Positions 11,706-23,550 of a stretch of DNA of 64,000 nucleotides are shown here, one piece after another. Source of the DNA: Hoplostethus atlanticus. Its lineage: Eukaryota > Chordata > Actinopteri > Trachichthyiformes > Trachichthyidae. The stretch spans positions 6,208,001 through 6,272,000 of the forward strand of contig JAXDDX010000005.1 of the NCBI GenBank assembly GCA_034670405.1, written 5' to 3'. The notes under the pieces were generated by a model. The model was not told the origin of the DNA. It did not search any database and saw nothing but the letters and a program-made list of their open reading frames with translations. The number at the start of each line of letters is the position of its first letter. Position 1 is the first letter of the stretch. Position numbers and translations under genes: made by a program.

Positions 11706-13588
11706 AAGTTAGGTCCTTTCCTAACCAAAAACCGTGGGTTGATAAATCCATCCGCGACGCTTTGAACGCCCGCACTGCTGGCTATAACTCCGGTCTTGTA
11801 TCCGGCAACATGGACGAGCACAAGGCAGCGTCCTATGGACTGAGAAGGGCGGTGAAGGAGGCCAAGAGGAGGTATAGGGACAGAGTGGAGTCGCAGATGG
11901 AGCAGCGCGACACCAGACGCCTATGGCAGGGGCTACGGACTATAACGGACTACCAGGGCAGACCCCCCGCAATTGTGAGTGCCGACGCATCCCTAGCGGA
12001 GGACCTGAACTCATTCTATGCACGGTTTGAGGCTAGCAACAACAGCGCTAGCTCGCCGGCTAACAACATCACCGTTAGCGCAGCCGGAGTGAGTTCTACC
12101 GCTGGGGATGAACACACACTCTCTGTGACCGAGCACAGTGTGAGGAGGGCTCTGACGAGGGTGAACACCAGGAAAGCTGCTGGTCCGGATGGCATATCTG
12201 GGCGAGTACTGAAGACCTGTGCTAATCAGCTAGCTCCAGTGTTCACCACTATATTCAACATCTCCCTGGCTGAGTCTGTGGTCCCCGCCTGCTTCAAGAG
12301 ATCCACTATTGTCCCTGTGCCCAAGAATGCTTCTCCAGCATGCTTGAATAACTACCGACCGGTGGCCCTCACCTCGGTGGTCATGAAATGCTTCGAGAGG
12401 CTAATAAAGGACTACATCTGCACCTTCCTCCCTTGCTCCATGGACCCGCTGCAGTTTGCTTATCGTCCCAACAGATCCACGGATGATGCTGTCTCCCAGG
12501 TACTGCACACCACACTCTCTCATCTGGACAGCCGGAAGGGGGGCTATGTGAGACTGCTGTTCATTGACTATAGTTCAGCTTTCAATACCATAGTCCCCAC
12601 CAGACTGGCTGGCAAGTTGATGGAGCTGGGACTGAACACCCCCCTGTGTGCCTGGATCCTGGACTTCCTGACCGCCAGGCCCCAGGTGGTCAGGGTGGGT
12701 AGACACACCTCCAACCCCCTCACCCTGAACACAGGATCCCCCCAGGGTTGCGTCCTCAGCCCCCTACTGTACTCCCTGTACACACATGACTGTGTGGCCA
12801 GGTTCAGCTCCAACACCATCATTAAGTTTGCGGATGACACAGTGGTGGTGGGCCTGATCTCCAACAACGACGAGAAGGCCTACCTGGAGGAAGTTGCTGA
12901 TCTGTCACTCTGGTGCCAGGACAACAGCCTCCTCCTGAATGTCACCAAAACTAAGGAGCTGATTGTGGACTTTAGGAGGACACAACAACAGAGGACGTAC
13001 TCACCACTGGGGATTAATGGGAATACTGTGGAGAGGGTGAGCAGGTATAAATACCTGGGAGTCCACATCACCGAAGATCTCACATGGTCCACACACACTG
13101 ACACTCTGGTGAGAAAGGCGAGGCAGCGCCTTTACCACCTCAGGCAACTGAGGAAATTTAAAGTCTCCCGGAGGATCCTTCAGTCCTTCTACTCTGGAGC
13201 TGTGGAGAGCATCCTGACAGGAAGCATCACTGCCTGGTTTGGCAGCAGCTCCGCTCAGGACAGGAAGGCTCTGCAGAGAGTAGTGCGTTCGGCTGAGCGC
13301 ACTATTGGAACTACACTCCCCACCCTGCAGGACTTGTACACCAGGAGGTGCAGAACCAGAGCCTGCAGGATCATGAAGGATCCTCACCACCCCAACAACG
13401 GACTGTTTCAGCTGCTGCGGTCAGGCAAGCGCCTCCGTAGTCACGCTGCCAAAACAGAGAGACTGAGACGGAGTTTCTTTCCTCAGGCCATCAGGACTGT
13501 GAACTCTGACCTCACCAGGGCCCCCACCAAGACACACACACTGCCCCTCTTATGCACACACACACACTTAGGTAAAGACTACACATAA
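11702..13588 (+). CDS. LINE reverse transcriptase (ORF2 part)
   Basis: This is an uninterrupted 628-codon frame. It starts with the linker typical of L2/jockey-like proteins (FPNQKPWVDKSI). The fingers follow: RKAAGPDGISGRVLK near residue 155, NNYRPVALTSV, then LQFAYRPNRSTDDAV. The palm has FIDYSSAFNTI and TGSPQGCVLSP, and the catalytic box is FADDTVVVG near residue 378. Next come KTKELIVDFRR, YKYLGVHI and a C-terminal region with CRTRACRIMKD. The reverse transcriptase looks chemically complete, but the element has lost the front of its endonuclease, so it is probably immobile. CpG-rich sequence and the lack of stops suggest a fairly young insertion. Confidence 0.85.
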   Translation: MKVRSFPNQKPWVDKSIRDALNARTAGYNSGLVSGNMDEHKAASYGLRRAVKEAKRRYRDRVESQMEQRDTRRLWQGLRTITDYQGRPPAIVSADASLAEDLNSFYARFEASNNSASSPANNITVSAAGVSSTAGDEHTLSVTEHSVRRALTRVNTRKAAGPDGISGRVLKTCANQLAPVFTTIFNISLAESVVPACFKRSTIVPVPKNASPACLNNYRPVALTSVVMKCFERLIKDYICTFLPCSMDPLQFAYRPNRSTDDAVSQVLHTTLSHLDSRKGGYVRLLFIDYSSAFNTIVPTRLAGKLMELGLNTPLCAWILDFLTARPQVVRVGRHTSNPLTLNTGSPQGCVLSPLLYSLYTHDCVARFSSNTIIKFADDTVVVGLISNNDEKAYLEEVADLSLWCQDNSLLLNVTKTKELIVDFRRTQQQRTYSPLGINGNTVERVSRYKYLGVHITEDLTWSTHTDTLVRKARQRLYHLRQLRKFKVSRRILQSFYSGAVESILTGSITAWFGSSSAQDRKALQRVVRSAERTIGTTLPTLQDLYTRRCRTRACRIMKDPHHPNNGLFQLLRSGKRLRSHAAKTERLRRSFFPQAIRTVNSDLTRAPTKTHTLPLLCTHTHLGKDYT

Positions 13589-13867
13589 TTTATAATTTAT
13601 ATTATATTATACATACAATTTTCCCTTTTTTTACTATATTTTTTTTTATAAAGTGCTCTTATTGTAAATATTGTGTTGTTTTTTATATAGAGCTCTTAAA
13701 AACTGTGACATTGTAAATATTGTGTTGGTTATTGTAAATAGTGTGAACCTGTTATTTTGCACATTTCTGCTAAGCATTGCCACTTTGCATTTCACTACAC
13801 ACCTCGTGTGTGTATGTGACAATTAAACTTCTTGAATCTTGAATCTTGAATCTTGAATCTCACTCAC

Positions 13868-14140
13868 TACATAACTTGCTCGAACAACATTGTCCCCTTC
13901 ACGGACAGGCCTTGTAAAAAGATCTTGCTGAGCACCCAGACCCTGCCGTAGTCCATCGTTTTTGTCTGCAAATCCTTCAGATGTTTCAAGCTGTAATGTC
14001 GTTCTAAATTGGCCCTTTTCATAACCGCCAGCACTTCTCCACAAACTAGACATACGGGCTTGCCTCTCTCCTCAACAAAAAAAAAACATTTGTTCATTTA
14101 TTCTGGAAAACTCTGCATTCCGCATCCACCTTCCTTTTCT
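13868..14140 (-). pseudogene. GTF2IRD2-like hAT gene, 5' part with zinc finger
   Basis: Read on -, this begins near the words TKKRKVDAECRVFQ. After a frameshift at a run of A/T near 14,080 it continues with GKPVCLVCGEVLAVMKR and NLERHYSLKH, a BED-like C2H2 finger (C-x2-C...H-x4-H). It ends ASYVVSE at the LINE boundary (about 13,866) and the following residues (AKKLRPHL) appear at about 10,965. The two fragments are therefore one gene interrupted by the LINE. Confidence 0.75.
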
Positions 14141-14620
14141 TAGTAGCCATTTTTGAGTGTGGGATGAAATTAACTAATGAACGTTAACGTGACAGTTCGC
14201 GCATGCTGGTAACATCTCACCAAGAAGAAAAGAAAAACAAACATCTGATGAAATGCAAAAAAAGACCTTCATTAGAGCGTAGTTTGCATTGATTTTATTT
14301 TAAATTAATTTTCTCTGTATTGTATTTTATGTTTTAGTGACAGTAAACAGAACCAAGGCTATTTTTACAATATGAAATTGCATTCTCGAATGGCCTCGCG
14401 GGACGGTCCAAATGCTCCCGCGTGTGTAACCAATCAAATGATCAAATCAAGCGATTTTTTTATTTTTTATGAAAAGCCAATATTGACCCCATATGTCAGC
14501 AAAGTGATACATTGGTCTAACCCTAATTTAAAGCCTGAGGCATTGTGTTGTGAACAGTTCTATAAACCTGTATATTGCAGCTGTTAATGCCTGCCTGTGT
14601 TGTCTTCTGTCTGATTATAG

Positions 14621-16215
14621 AGGACATCCTGACCAAGGATGCAGGGGAATGTGCAATCTGCCTGGAGGAGCTGGTACAAGGAGACACCATTGCTCGCCTG
14701 CCCTGCCTCTGTATCTACCATAAAGGGTATGAATCTCTATTTAGCCCAATGCTGCATCACTTTATTTCTCTTGTATTTACCATGCCACACTAAACCCCCA
14801 GTCCTTATAGAACAGGGATAAGCAACTGGCGGCCTGTGGGCCAGTAGTGGCACAGAGGGAAAAAATTCTGCCAGTAGTTTCCAGTTATTGTAGCGCCACA
14901 CAATCTATCTACATCTCCAAAAATATATAATAAGATGGCTGTATATTTACTCAAAAGTGTTGTCTAAACAGACAGTAGTCTACACTGAATTCTATTTCAT
15001 ATTTGCAGAGAAAAATTAATTCTTCAACGCAAAGGGTGAAAGCCAAAGCCACATCACAAATGAGGTTGACAGCTCAAGAGGGCAAGTCTAGATAGAAATC
15101 TGATTTAAAAGGTACATCCATGTGAAATTCATATTGGTATTTACATATTTTATTTATTTGTCCAGTAATCAGGCCAGTGACAGTGAGCATGATGCAAGAG
15201 CCAAAAATGTTGAGGTCACGCAGTGTGCAAGCTTGCATTTCTCGCTGTGCCCCCAGATTCTTTGGGTGCATGTCACCCCTGCCTGTTGCTAAACCTATGT
15301 GGAAACCTAATCGTTTTGGTTTGGGAATAGAATTGCTTAGGCTACTGATGGGCATTCATTTTTCTAATGAGGATAACAATTTACTGACATTTATTAAAAG
15401 CGTATGCAGAATGGGATTACATTTCGGTCTTGAATACATAATTATATTATGGTCTGGCCCACCTATCAACTGCAAAAGAATTGGCCTGAGGCTAAATGTA
15501 GTTGCCGACCACTGCTATAGTGGTGCTGTATAGCTACCGGCCAGATGTGTGTGTGCTATTGGGGTAGCTATAACTATCTTTTGCCTCCCTCTCGTTCCTT
15601 GATTTATTGTAAAGCTGCAATATAACAGGACGTGTTATGTAATGCCACATTCATGCATATAGGAAGAAGCAGAACAGAATGACATCCCGCTGCTTTAACT
15701 TGGAAGCATATCCCAAATCATTTTTTAATTATGAATTAAATCAACCATAAATAAACAGCAACAGATATTATAGATTGAGTTGATTGTATTAGTGTGAATA
15801 GAACTGATAATGTTGATTTTTATTACCTCACGCTGCAGACATCGGTGGATCCATCAGCATGTTTGCAATTAAAAAACAATGCTGATGTTCACTGTGTTGT
15901 GAATGTTTAGCTTTGCTGTTCTTTTTTTTTTTTTTTTTCTTACTGTTGTTGCTACGTCTTCCCTGCATTGTGGCCACTAGCCTCACCTTGATAGCCACAA
16001 TCTGAAAACATCATTGAAAAGCCAATTTCAGGCAATTGGGCAAACAATATCTGATTATATATAGTCTATATTTCTAGTCTAAATAAGTGTTACTCATCTC
16101 TCCCTCAATCTCTTGTCTTTCTTTCTCTTCCTTGGTCTCTTCCTCTTGTTTAATTAGCTGTATCGATGAGTGGTTTGAAGTGAACAGATCATGTCCAGAG
16201 CACCCATCAGATTAA
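14621..16215 (+). CDS. znrf2: znrf2, last two coding exons (RING E3 ubiquitin ligase)
   Basis: Exons are 14,621-14,726 and 16,158-16,215, joined by a GT-AG intron (donor GTATGA, acceptor TTAATTAG). The predicted C-terminus carries the RING finger: GECAICLEEL with the first two cysteines, LPCLCIYHKG with the middle C/H ligands, and NRSCPEHPSD as the last 10 residues with the final pair. From memory, human ZNRF2 ends in almost the same residues (including GCIDEWFEVNRSCPEH), which separates it from ZNRF1 (SCIDSWFEV). ZNRF2 is a membrane-attached E3 ligase. The N-terminal myristoylated part and C2H2-like finger exons are not seen and should be upstream of the window. The neighbouring nod1 on the opposite strand supports the call. 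A hAT MITE sits in the intron. Confidence 0.93.
14813..15514. mobile_element. hAT-like MITE in the last znrf2 intron
   Basis: The left end CAGGGATAAGCAACTGGCGG is matched inverted by GTAGTTGCCGACCACTG at 15,498-15,514. The flanks share TATAG within the eight bases on each side, a decayed 8-bp duplication. No transposase remains. Confidence 0.55.
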
Positions 16216-17600
16216 CGCTTAAAGCCTTTTTTGCACAGGTAAATGTTTGGAAAACAGCTCCTTTTGATGTGATATATTCTTTACTTGATAGTATTAATAG
16301 GCATTATCCACATATTGACTTAGATAAGCCATGAAAATCTGAATTCCCTTGTATTTACAATTAATTTTGGATTTTTCTCTGTATTATTTTCTTGGAAACG
16401 CTGGTTTTATGCTGCTGTTTTTTGTTGTTTCCTGACAGGTATTCGGTGATGAGATGAGTGATCTGCTTTGTTAACAAAAACATACAGTGTGGAGTCACTG
16501 AGGCTGCTGGACACTGTGACCTACCAACTGTACTCCAGTCCATCCTACCTGAGTACCACCCTCACCCTCCCTATTCTAGTACCAGTGTGCCAAAACTCAT
16601 TAAAACAATCTTCAGGGATACACCTTTTAATGCTGAACTTCTAATTCCACATGCACACACAATCTTAGACCAGATGAACTGATATACAGACAGATAAAGG
16701 GAGGAACCCTCGACCAGCCCCCATCAACACACACACAAACCCTCACCCACCCCCAACCAGACATTCAAATCCAGATTTGTGAGTTTGTGGGAGTCAGGGC
16801 TCTCCCCTTCCTGTATGGTTATTGGACAGCAGATCTGTTTGAGCTGATTGTACACCAAGACATTGGAGGAAGTAGAGATGGTCGGGGAAAGGGGGGCGGT
16901 GGATTATCCTTAACCCACCTCCTCTCTCCACTTCCCTCCTTCTTCACCATCAGTGTCTACCAGTGCCTTCTTGTTGTGATGCCCAGGCCACGGCAGGGGG
17001 AGACAGGAGTGAAGATGTTGTTTCAGATTGACAGAACACATAGTTGGATGGACCTACAGTACTGTCTCTCTACCACAACTATTGTTCTACTGCTCCAGGA
17101 CAAATAGGCCAGAAATAGGCCAAATCCTTCACATTTGCATAAAAGCACCCACATTTGTATACATGCAGTTTGATGCCCTGGACGTTTTCATAATTGGAGC
17201 CATCGCAAGCCGATCTGCTGTGAACATGAGAACCTTTATCGTATATAGGAAAATATCAATGTTCTCAGTATCTTTACATTACAATTTCATTGTATGTCTT
17301 TTCACACTATTTTCACCATTACATGGTGATGTGAACAGTTTGATGTTTTCCTTAGCACTATTGTATTCCTTGGCCATCAAAACATAGATGTAGACATAAT
17401 TTTGCAATCCTATCATGGACAGTTCAGCAGATATACAGGAAACCCCATTTGCTCGTAATGGCATAAAGCAAAATGGTGCTGTCAATTGGTGCCATTTATC
17501 CAATGGCTCTCAAATATTCAGGGCATCGAACTGTACATGCACACCAATTTTGGTGTTTTTACGCAAATCTGAAAGATTCATGTACATTTGGCCTGGACTA
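16216..17600 (+). other. Probable znrf2 3' UTR and downstream region
   Basis: Directly after the znrf2 stop there is a donor-like CAG|GTAAATG at 16,239 and an acceptor-like TTCCTGACAG ending at 16,438. The 3' UTR may therefore contain a small intron. The CCTC- and CACA-rich exon-like tract at 16,500-17,100 is consistent with UTR. No downstream gene is visible before nod1. The UTR extent is inference. Confidence 0.4.
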
Positions 17601-17652
17601 TACAGTAAATCAGTGTTCTCCAACCATGGCCAATGTGACACAAGATTCTGCT

Positions 17653-17746
17653 GGTTTTCATTCCAACCAAACACTACACCGGCTGATTTCACTGAATAGC
17701 ACACCTGTGCACCTACCTGCTGTAGTGTTTGGTTGGAATGAAAACC
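17653..17746. repeat. Perfect 25-bp foldback (MITE core)
   Basis: Arms 17,653-17,677 and 17,722-17,746 are exact reverse complements with a 44-base spacer. They read GGTTTTCATTCCAACC and continue. This sequence is common in fish foldback repeats of the Angel kind. Confidence 0.8.
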
Positions 17747-17897
17747 TACATACACATGGCTGTCAATGGCGCATGGCTGAAGAACCATGCTGTCCAGCAT
17801 TTCTAACCCTGTCATACAGAGATTAGCTGTGCCCTGTGATACACTGTCCCACCATATGGTGGCGCGACCGAGCTTTGTTTCCTCTCTGTGGTATAAA

Positions 17898-18400
17898 GGC
17901 CCAAACACACTGGAAGCACGCGTCAGACGTTTGAACGCTCACCAAATCAAGTGGTGCGTCAAACCACCTTGACGGTTGGTTCGATTTTGGAGAGTCAAAA
18001 CAGTGGCCAAAGCACTGATAGCTAATACGGATGAAGAAAAGCCCATTAACAAGATCCAAAAACACACTGTGATATATGACTGCAAATTACAAATACATAA
18101 GAATAAAGATAAAAGGCATGGTGTGAAAATGGCGAGGTAGTCGGTAGTACAGCTATGTAAACCCTGCAGCTACAAAGTCAGCTAACCTAGCTATCATGCT
18201 TAGTTCAGATATAGACAAAATATGAATACTAGCTGGTCTCCAACTAATGAACAGACTGTAGAGCAGGGTACAAAAACAATTTTATGTGATATAGTACCCA
18301 TCGTGGTTGTGAAAATCAATGGCTAGTTGTCCCGTTGACGCTTTAAATTTGACCCTTGCAGTGCACCATAGTCAGCTGACGCACCCAGTGCATTTGGGCC
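17898..18400. mobile_element. MITE with GGCCCAAA termini
   Basis: The left end GGCCCAAACACACTGG is matched inverted by CCAGTGCATTTGGGCC at 18,385-18,400, and the adjacent CGTCAG words also match. The interior is non-coding. Flanks were not long enough to fix a target duplication. Confidence 0.6.
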
Positions 18401-21200
18401 TGAACAAGCCCTTTCTGCCTGATGGGAGCAGTGTGAACTGCTATGGGCTGCAGGCTCCTCACTCATTTTTACTTTTGTCAATAATTTATTTATCATGATT
18501 TTCATTAATTATACAAATGATTTATGTATGAGCAGATTTGACTTTGAGTAATTATGTATTTTATTTGTCTATGAATTTTACAGGGAAAGTACAACAAATC
18601 TGGCCTTAACAGAAATAAGAATGACATTTACTTCTCGTTCCTCTTGTGTTTATTGTCTCCAGCAGCTGCCTCAAATAGCACACTGACCTAGCCATCCATT
18701 TAAATAACCCTAACTACAAAACCCTCCAGCTTATCAGAATGGAGATGAAGGGATACAGAGAAGAAATGGCTGGTGTTAAATTATGCTAAAACCTGTCAAA
18801 CCAAGAGGTGGAGTTTGAGAAATGTTAATGTTTTATGATAATAATAATAGATCCCCAACAATCATTAAGGCTTGTATTTCCATGAACAGTTTTAGTGTCT
18901 TTTAAATAAATTTTGAGATAGTTATCTTTAAGGCTTTCAAAGCTTTTAAACATGCTAACTACTAAGAACTATGGGAAACGTCTATCAGTTTGCAGGGGCA
19001 GCAACAAAAACCTGAACTGAATGAGGCAGAAACCCTTTAGATTCATTGCTTCCACAGTCAATTACTCTGTTGTGTTCAATCTCATTAATAGGGAGAATTT
19101 AGAATATATTGTTAATGGGACAAACCTTGTGTTGTGATGTATTATGCTGAATATCCAATAGAAACTCGCAGGTTTCATCTCTTAGCTCTACTGTGCTAGG
19201 TTTGGAGTATCTTAGAATTGGATTAAGTTGGGTTAACTCCATCACCAGTTGGGCAGGATCAAATCCTCCTGTGTTCTCAAATGTGGTCAACAACAAGCAA
19301 AACAAATATTCTACTCCAAAAAAAAATTAATTTCTGGCTTGTTTTATTATTGCAAACAATTATATTCACATGCTGATGGGAGTTCCCCTATTTGCACAAC
19401 ATGGAATCAGAAATGAAAGCATCTTGTATGTCCATTCTCTGTATTGTACTAGAAGTGTGGGACACTGAAGATACAATCCCAGGACAGCCTTATATGAGCT
19501 ACTATGTATCATTGGTCAAACACCTTTTAGCCCATTTCAGTTTTGTCTTTTAGATTTTTATAATTTATTTTTTGTTTGGTAAGAGTGTGTGTGTGTGTGT
19601 GTGTGGGTGGGGGGTGGGAGGGTATGTATGTTTTTGCTGCTCATGTTTCAATTGCCAGTTCTGAGCCTGAATCAATCCAAATCTACCTTCACAAAAATAG
19701 TTTAAAATGTTTTTTTTGCCATCAGACAAAAGTGGACTGTAAGGCGAGAAGCATAACTGAAATGTAACAGAATAAATAAAATAAAACAGAATAAAAACAA
19801 AACACCTTAATTTTGGTAATACATCCCAGGGTACTTCTGTAAGATGCCTAGATTTATTGTTTATCTTTTGTTCTGGAAAATTTTAGTCATTCAGCATGTT
19901 ATAACATTCCATTTATGTAAAAATATGTACAGAAAGAAAATTAAAAGGAGCAAATCTTTTAATAACACTTTCATTGTTTTTCTCATCCACACATTTTTAC
20001 CTTCATTTGATAGCTATATCAGAGAGAGACAGGAAATATTGGGAGAGAGAGGGGGATGACATATATGATGCAGTATGCACCCCCCACCCCCCGGAAGTCA
20101 GTATGGACACTGATGGGAAATCCACAAGAAATAACAAACTGAAAATGAACATTTTATGAGCACCTTTGAAATAAAAATAAAAATACAAGGTATCAAGTTA
20201 CCTCAAAGGTTTTGTTGGTGGAACGTATATGGCTAACACTCCATGCTTGTTTGTTTGTTTGTTTTTTAGAACCTGCCGTTTTGCAATATCCAATTATTCT
20301 TCAAAGTTTTCCATCCTTGTGTTTTAATCACCTCTATAGCTAGCTGGCTGGCTACATTGCTGCACTATAGCGGGGCATTTTGAAAAAGTAACACAAATGA
20401 AGTGAAAAAGGAGGGGGATTCCAGAAGAAACTCATTGCGACCACTGATATAAAGGGGCACCGTTGGAACCTCAAAGGAAGTTATTTCCACTTTTTTTTGA
20501 AAATGTTAGATGTTTTGCCTCTCTTGTCCCTTGGTATAAAATACCAGTCTGTGATGCTTTATACCAAAAGAATGAGAGAATGTTTTCAATGTTGCAGTGG
20601 ATAAAAAAAATGATAAGCTAGTGTAAAAAAGCTTCCACTTTGAGTTTCATATCCCTTAGTACACACAGAGTTTTACAGACCTGAAATAAGGCTGTTCAAA
20701 GTGCCTGACAAGTATCAGTTGGTTACAGCCGGAATAAAGCAAATAATTTTTCACTAATATGCTATTACCAACATCAGAATCAGAATCAGTTTTATTGCCA
20801 AATATGTTTTCACATACAAGGAATTTTGGTGTTCTTTGGTGTTCGGTGCATAACAATAAACAGCAAGAGAAGAATAAAAACAAAACAAGAATAAAAGCAA
20901 GTACTGTAAAAGGCAAAGGTCAAGAAGCACACACACATACACACACACTATAGTAATCCTCCTTCTCAGTCTTTGCTATTATACACAAGCCTCTTCCTCA
21001 CACAGGTGCCCAGTCAATGAAATCGCAGCCTCTGTTCAGCCAAAAACAGTTTCTCTTCCTCTTCAGAGAGTTGGTTTCCTTTCACACTGTGGGAACATGT
21101 TCAGACACAGCATGACAATCAGGAACAGGAAATGCATTCACACAGAGTGTAAATGTAAATGCCTGTGATGGTATGGGAGGTTTATCTGCCAGTCTAATAA
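18401..21200. other. Intergenic DNA between znrf2 and nod1
   Basis: AT-rich, no gene seen. A short GT run lies at about 19,585-19,606. Positions 20,775-20,850 look like the 3' end of an L2-type LINE in antisense (GAATCAGAATCAGTTTTATT). Confidence 0.5.
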
Positions 21201-21215
21201 TTATGGACTTGTTCA

Positions 21216-21264
<49 letters not shown>
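21216..21264. repeat. ATT microsatellite
   Basis: An uninterrupted ATT trinucleotide run of about 16 units, followed by several TTAA tetranucleotides. Confidence 0.9.
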
Positions 21265-21266
<2 letters not shown>

Positions 21267-21754
21267 TAATTAATTAATTAATACATTGAAAACAAACAAT
21301 TTATAAAGTGATTGATTAAGTTGATGAAGGTGCTATGTGTAGCATTTTTAACCATCGCTATATCATCGTCAAATGAATAGTGATACCGTGATATAATTAC
21401 CATAAACAAATGAGACCCTGGTAAGGAATATTGGTAGCCTCTATTTCACACCAGTGGTATTGTTAGTACTAGAAAAGGTTACATTTTCTGAATAAAATTT
21501 GTGTGCTTGCTTCAGCTAAAAAAATTTTTTTTTTAAAGTAAATTTAATTAGGAAGATACTGTATTAAGAAATCATAGTAGTATAAGTAGTAGAAGCAGAA
21601 GTAATAGCAGCAGCAGTAGTAGTAGTATCAGAAGTAGTAGTATTAGCTGAAGTATTAGAAGACGTAGTAGTAGCAGAAGTAGTGGTTTGTTTTCTATTCA
21701 GTCATCAGTAAACCACAAACTGAGTCTCTAGTCTGTGGACATTGTGAAAGACAG

Positions 21755-21812
21755 CCAGGGTCACATTTGACAGCCACCAGAGGGAGACAGAGACTGTCAA
21801 ATGTGACCCTGG
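21755..21812. repeat. 19-bp perfect hairpin
   Basis: CCAGGGTCACATTTGACAG at 21,755-21,773 pairs exactly with 21,794-21,812. The spacer is 20 bases. Confidence 0.85.
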
Positions 21813-21924
21813 TTGTTTCACAGTCTCTGACTCCATCTAGTGACTTATACAGACAGTCATTGTCAAAGCGAAAGTGAAACTTAACTTTTCATAATGTATT
21901 CCTATGGGGCCAAAATTGCAAATA

Positions 21925-21982
21925 AAATTCAATTGCAGAAAAAGTAAAACATTAGAGTTTTACTTTTTCTGCAATTGAATTT
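21925..21982. repeat. 26-bp perfect hairpin
   Basis: Arms 21,925-21,950 and 21,957-21,982 are exact reverse complements with a six-base loop, and are rich in A/T. Confidence 0.85.
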
Positions 21983-22399
21983 GAATGACGGATGATGATT
22001 CCAGACTATGCTGAATTTTGAATGGCGTTGATAGTTTAAATGGTGTGAAAGTTGTTAAAGTCTGAAATTTGGGGCAGAAGAAGAATAAATAATATAGAAG
22101 TAAGTACAAGAACATAAGTGTGCTTTGCTGAAGCAAGCACACTAACTAGTGTTTCTCCAAATTAAGACCACATTTCCCATTGACCGATTGCTTTCTGTCC
22201 CCCCTCCCACTCCGTGGCATCTTTAGCTTTACTGAAGAAGATAAACATGTTGGAAGTGATTTTTCCATTGGACCTGTCAGTCTTTCAGAGTTTCTGCCAT
22301 TAATCAGAAATTCTGAAAGCTTTAGCTTTGCACCGGAAGAACAGACCGTTTCATTTTTTGTGCCATAAAGCAATTGAGCAGAAATCCAACCCAGTGGCA

Positions 22400-23350
22400 C
22401 AAAATGAAAAACTGCATCTCATTTGTTTATGGTAATCATGCTGTCTCCCTAATAGCTTCCTATCTTTGGAACAAACTCCCTCTTTCGATCAGTAAAGCCA
22501 GTTCCCTTGAAATTTTTAAATCTAAACTCAAAACCTACCTACCTCTTCTCGCAATCATATGACAAACAGGTCAAAAAATGTCATGATTCTATACTCTGAA
22601 TTTTATGACACCTTTGATTTTGTCTGGTGCGGGATCAAAACAATCTCGTTACATTAGCTTAGACTAGTCTAGATATTGGTCGATGGCTACCAGCCTAGGG
22701 TGACCTCTTGACCTGACAACATCAGTGCAACTGACTGTCTCCTTGTTTGTCTGAGTGAATGTGGCTGAGTGTGTTTGCTGGCATCTGTGGTCAGTGTTGA
22801 GTGTGGCTGTGTGTACTGGCTGTGTGTCTTCCCTCCTCTATTCAGGCACCTGCCATAGGAGTGACCCTGGAGGTGGATGTGAATGCTGGACCCTGGCTGA
22901 TCTGGGATGTGGAAGTTGGACCTTGGCTGATCTGGGACGTAGATGCTAGACCCAGGTCTGGTTGACTGAAGACATTGACTCATATGGCCTGCATAACATA
23001 CGCCAAATTATATGGGCCCAGGCTGACCATGGACACTGACCCATTCTATTGAACTTGATACACAGAACTATTTGGCCGCACTACATTTGTCTTGTCATCT
23101 AATGCACGCCCAGCTATCTTGGTGGGGGATGCCTCTTTGAATTGCGACACCAAAGATTTCTTCCATGTTTTCTCCTATAGGGTTTTTCTGGGAGTTTTCC
23201 TTGTCTTCATAGAGCGCCTTAGGCTGGTGATGCCAGGTTAGGCTACTTTAGGCAGATTAGGTAGGCTTGCTATGTCTTCCTTTCTGTTAAATCCTTTCAA
23301 TCAGTCATCCTGTTAATTTTTTCATGGGCTTTTATACTGATCATAATTTG
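22400..23350 (+). mobile_element. LINE 3'-end remnant
   Basis: The + strand encodes NHAVSLIASYLWNKLPL and SLEIFKSKLKTYL, the C-terminal words of fish L2-like LINE proteins. A 3' UTR follows, with GGTTTTTCTGGGAGTTTTCC and a CTTAGGCTGGTGATG word. There is no reverse transcriptase core. It lies just downstream of the last confidently placed nod1 exon. Confidence 0.6.
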
Positions 23351-23449
23351 ATTCATAATTGATTGATTGATAATTGAAGTGATTATCATAAATCTGATTG
23401 TCTATGAACTTGTCCTAGTTAGGCTTAATGTGGAAATTTGTGTCAATTA

Positions 23450-23550
23450 AATGTGATAACTTGTAAATTGTTCTTAAATGTATCCATTTATTAATGAATA
23501 ATGATTAATCACTGAACCTTGCTTACTTCTGAAGGACAACCTCTGAAACA
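23450..23550 (-). other. nod1: Candidate last nod1 exon, unresolved
   Basis: After the seventh LRR exon (ending ATCTG, phase 2) the next acceptor on - is TTTGTTTCAG at about 23,550. Using it directly gives an immediate TGA. Using the AG two bases later gives about 20 residues that do not resemble the usual NOD1 C-terminus. The real last exon may be elsewhere, or the tail may be lineage-specific. Confidence 0.3.

Larger units (their letters stand above)
10990..13860 (+). mobile_element. L2/CR1-type LINE, nearly full ORF2
   Basis: A non-LTR retrotransposon is inserted in the hAT pseudogene. It has an endonuclease remnant, a long reverse transcriptase ORF and a 3' UTR ending in four copies of the heptamer TTGAATC, a tail style seen in fish L2-like elements. 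The 5' part is shortened, because the endonuclease begins near GGGVCFMTNN without its N-terminal motifs. The hAT reading resumes directly after the tail, which fixes the right boundary at about 13,860. The left boundary is approximate. Confidence 0.85.
1..14620 (+). other. znrf2: Presumed znrf2 intron with repeats
   Basis: I see no coding exon belonging to znrf2 before 14,621. The first visible znrf2 exon begins inside a codon, so earlier exons (including the C2H2-like finger exon) should lie upstream of the window and this stretch is probably intron. Between the elements listed separately (504-545, 835-2026, 2666-2763, 5682-6957, 8880-9250, 10.39-14.14 kb) it is ordinary AT-rich DNA with microsatellites. 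Positions 5,050-5,380 resemble a dispersed fish repeat that I cannot name with confidence. The intron assignment is inference. Confidence 0.6.
21501..22142. mobile_element. TIR element with 16-bp perfect termini
   Basis: GTGTGCTTGCTTCAGC at 21,501-21,516 is the exact reverse complement of 22,127-22,142. Inside are AGT-type triplet repeats (21,580-21,690) and two perfect hairpins, 21,755-21,812 (19-bp stem) and 21,925-21,982 (26-bp stem). No ORF of note was found. It splits an older repeat, so it is the younger of the two. Confidence 0.7.
21330..22400 (-). repeat. Dispersed repeat, inverted copy of the 8.9-kb repeat
   Basis: The same words as at 8,880-9,250 are found on the opposite strand. 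They occur in two blocks (21,330-21,480 and 22,145-22,400) separated by the element at 21,501-22,142. Confidence 0.6.
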
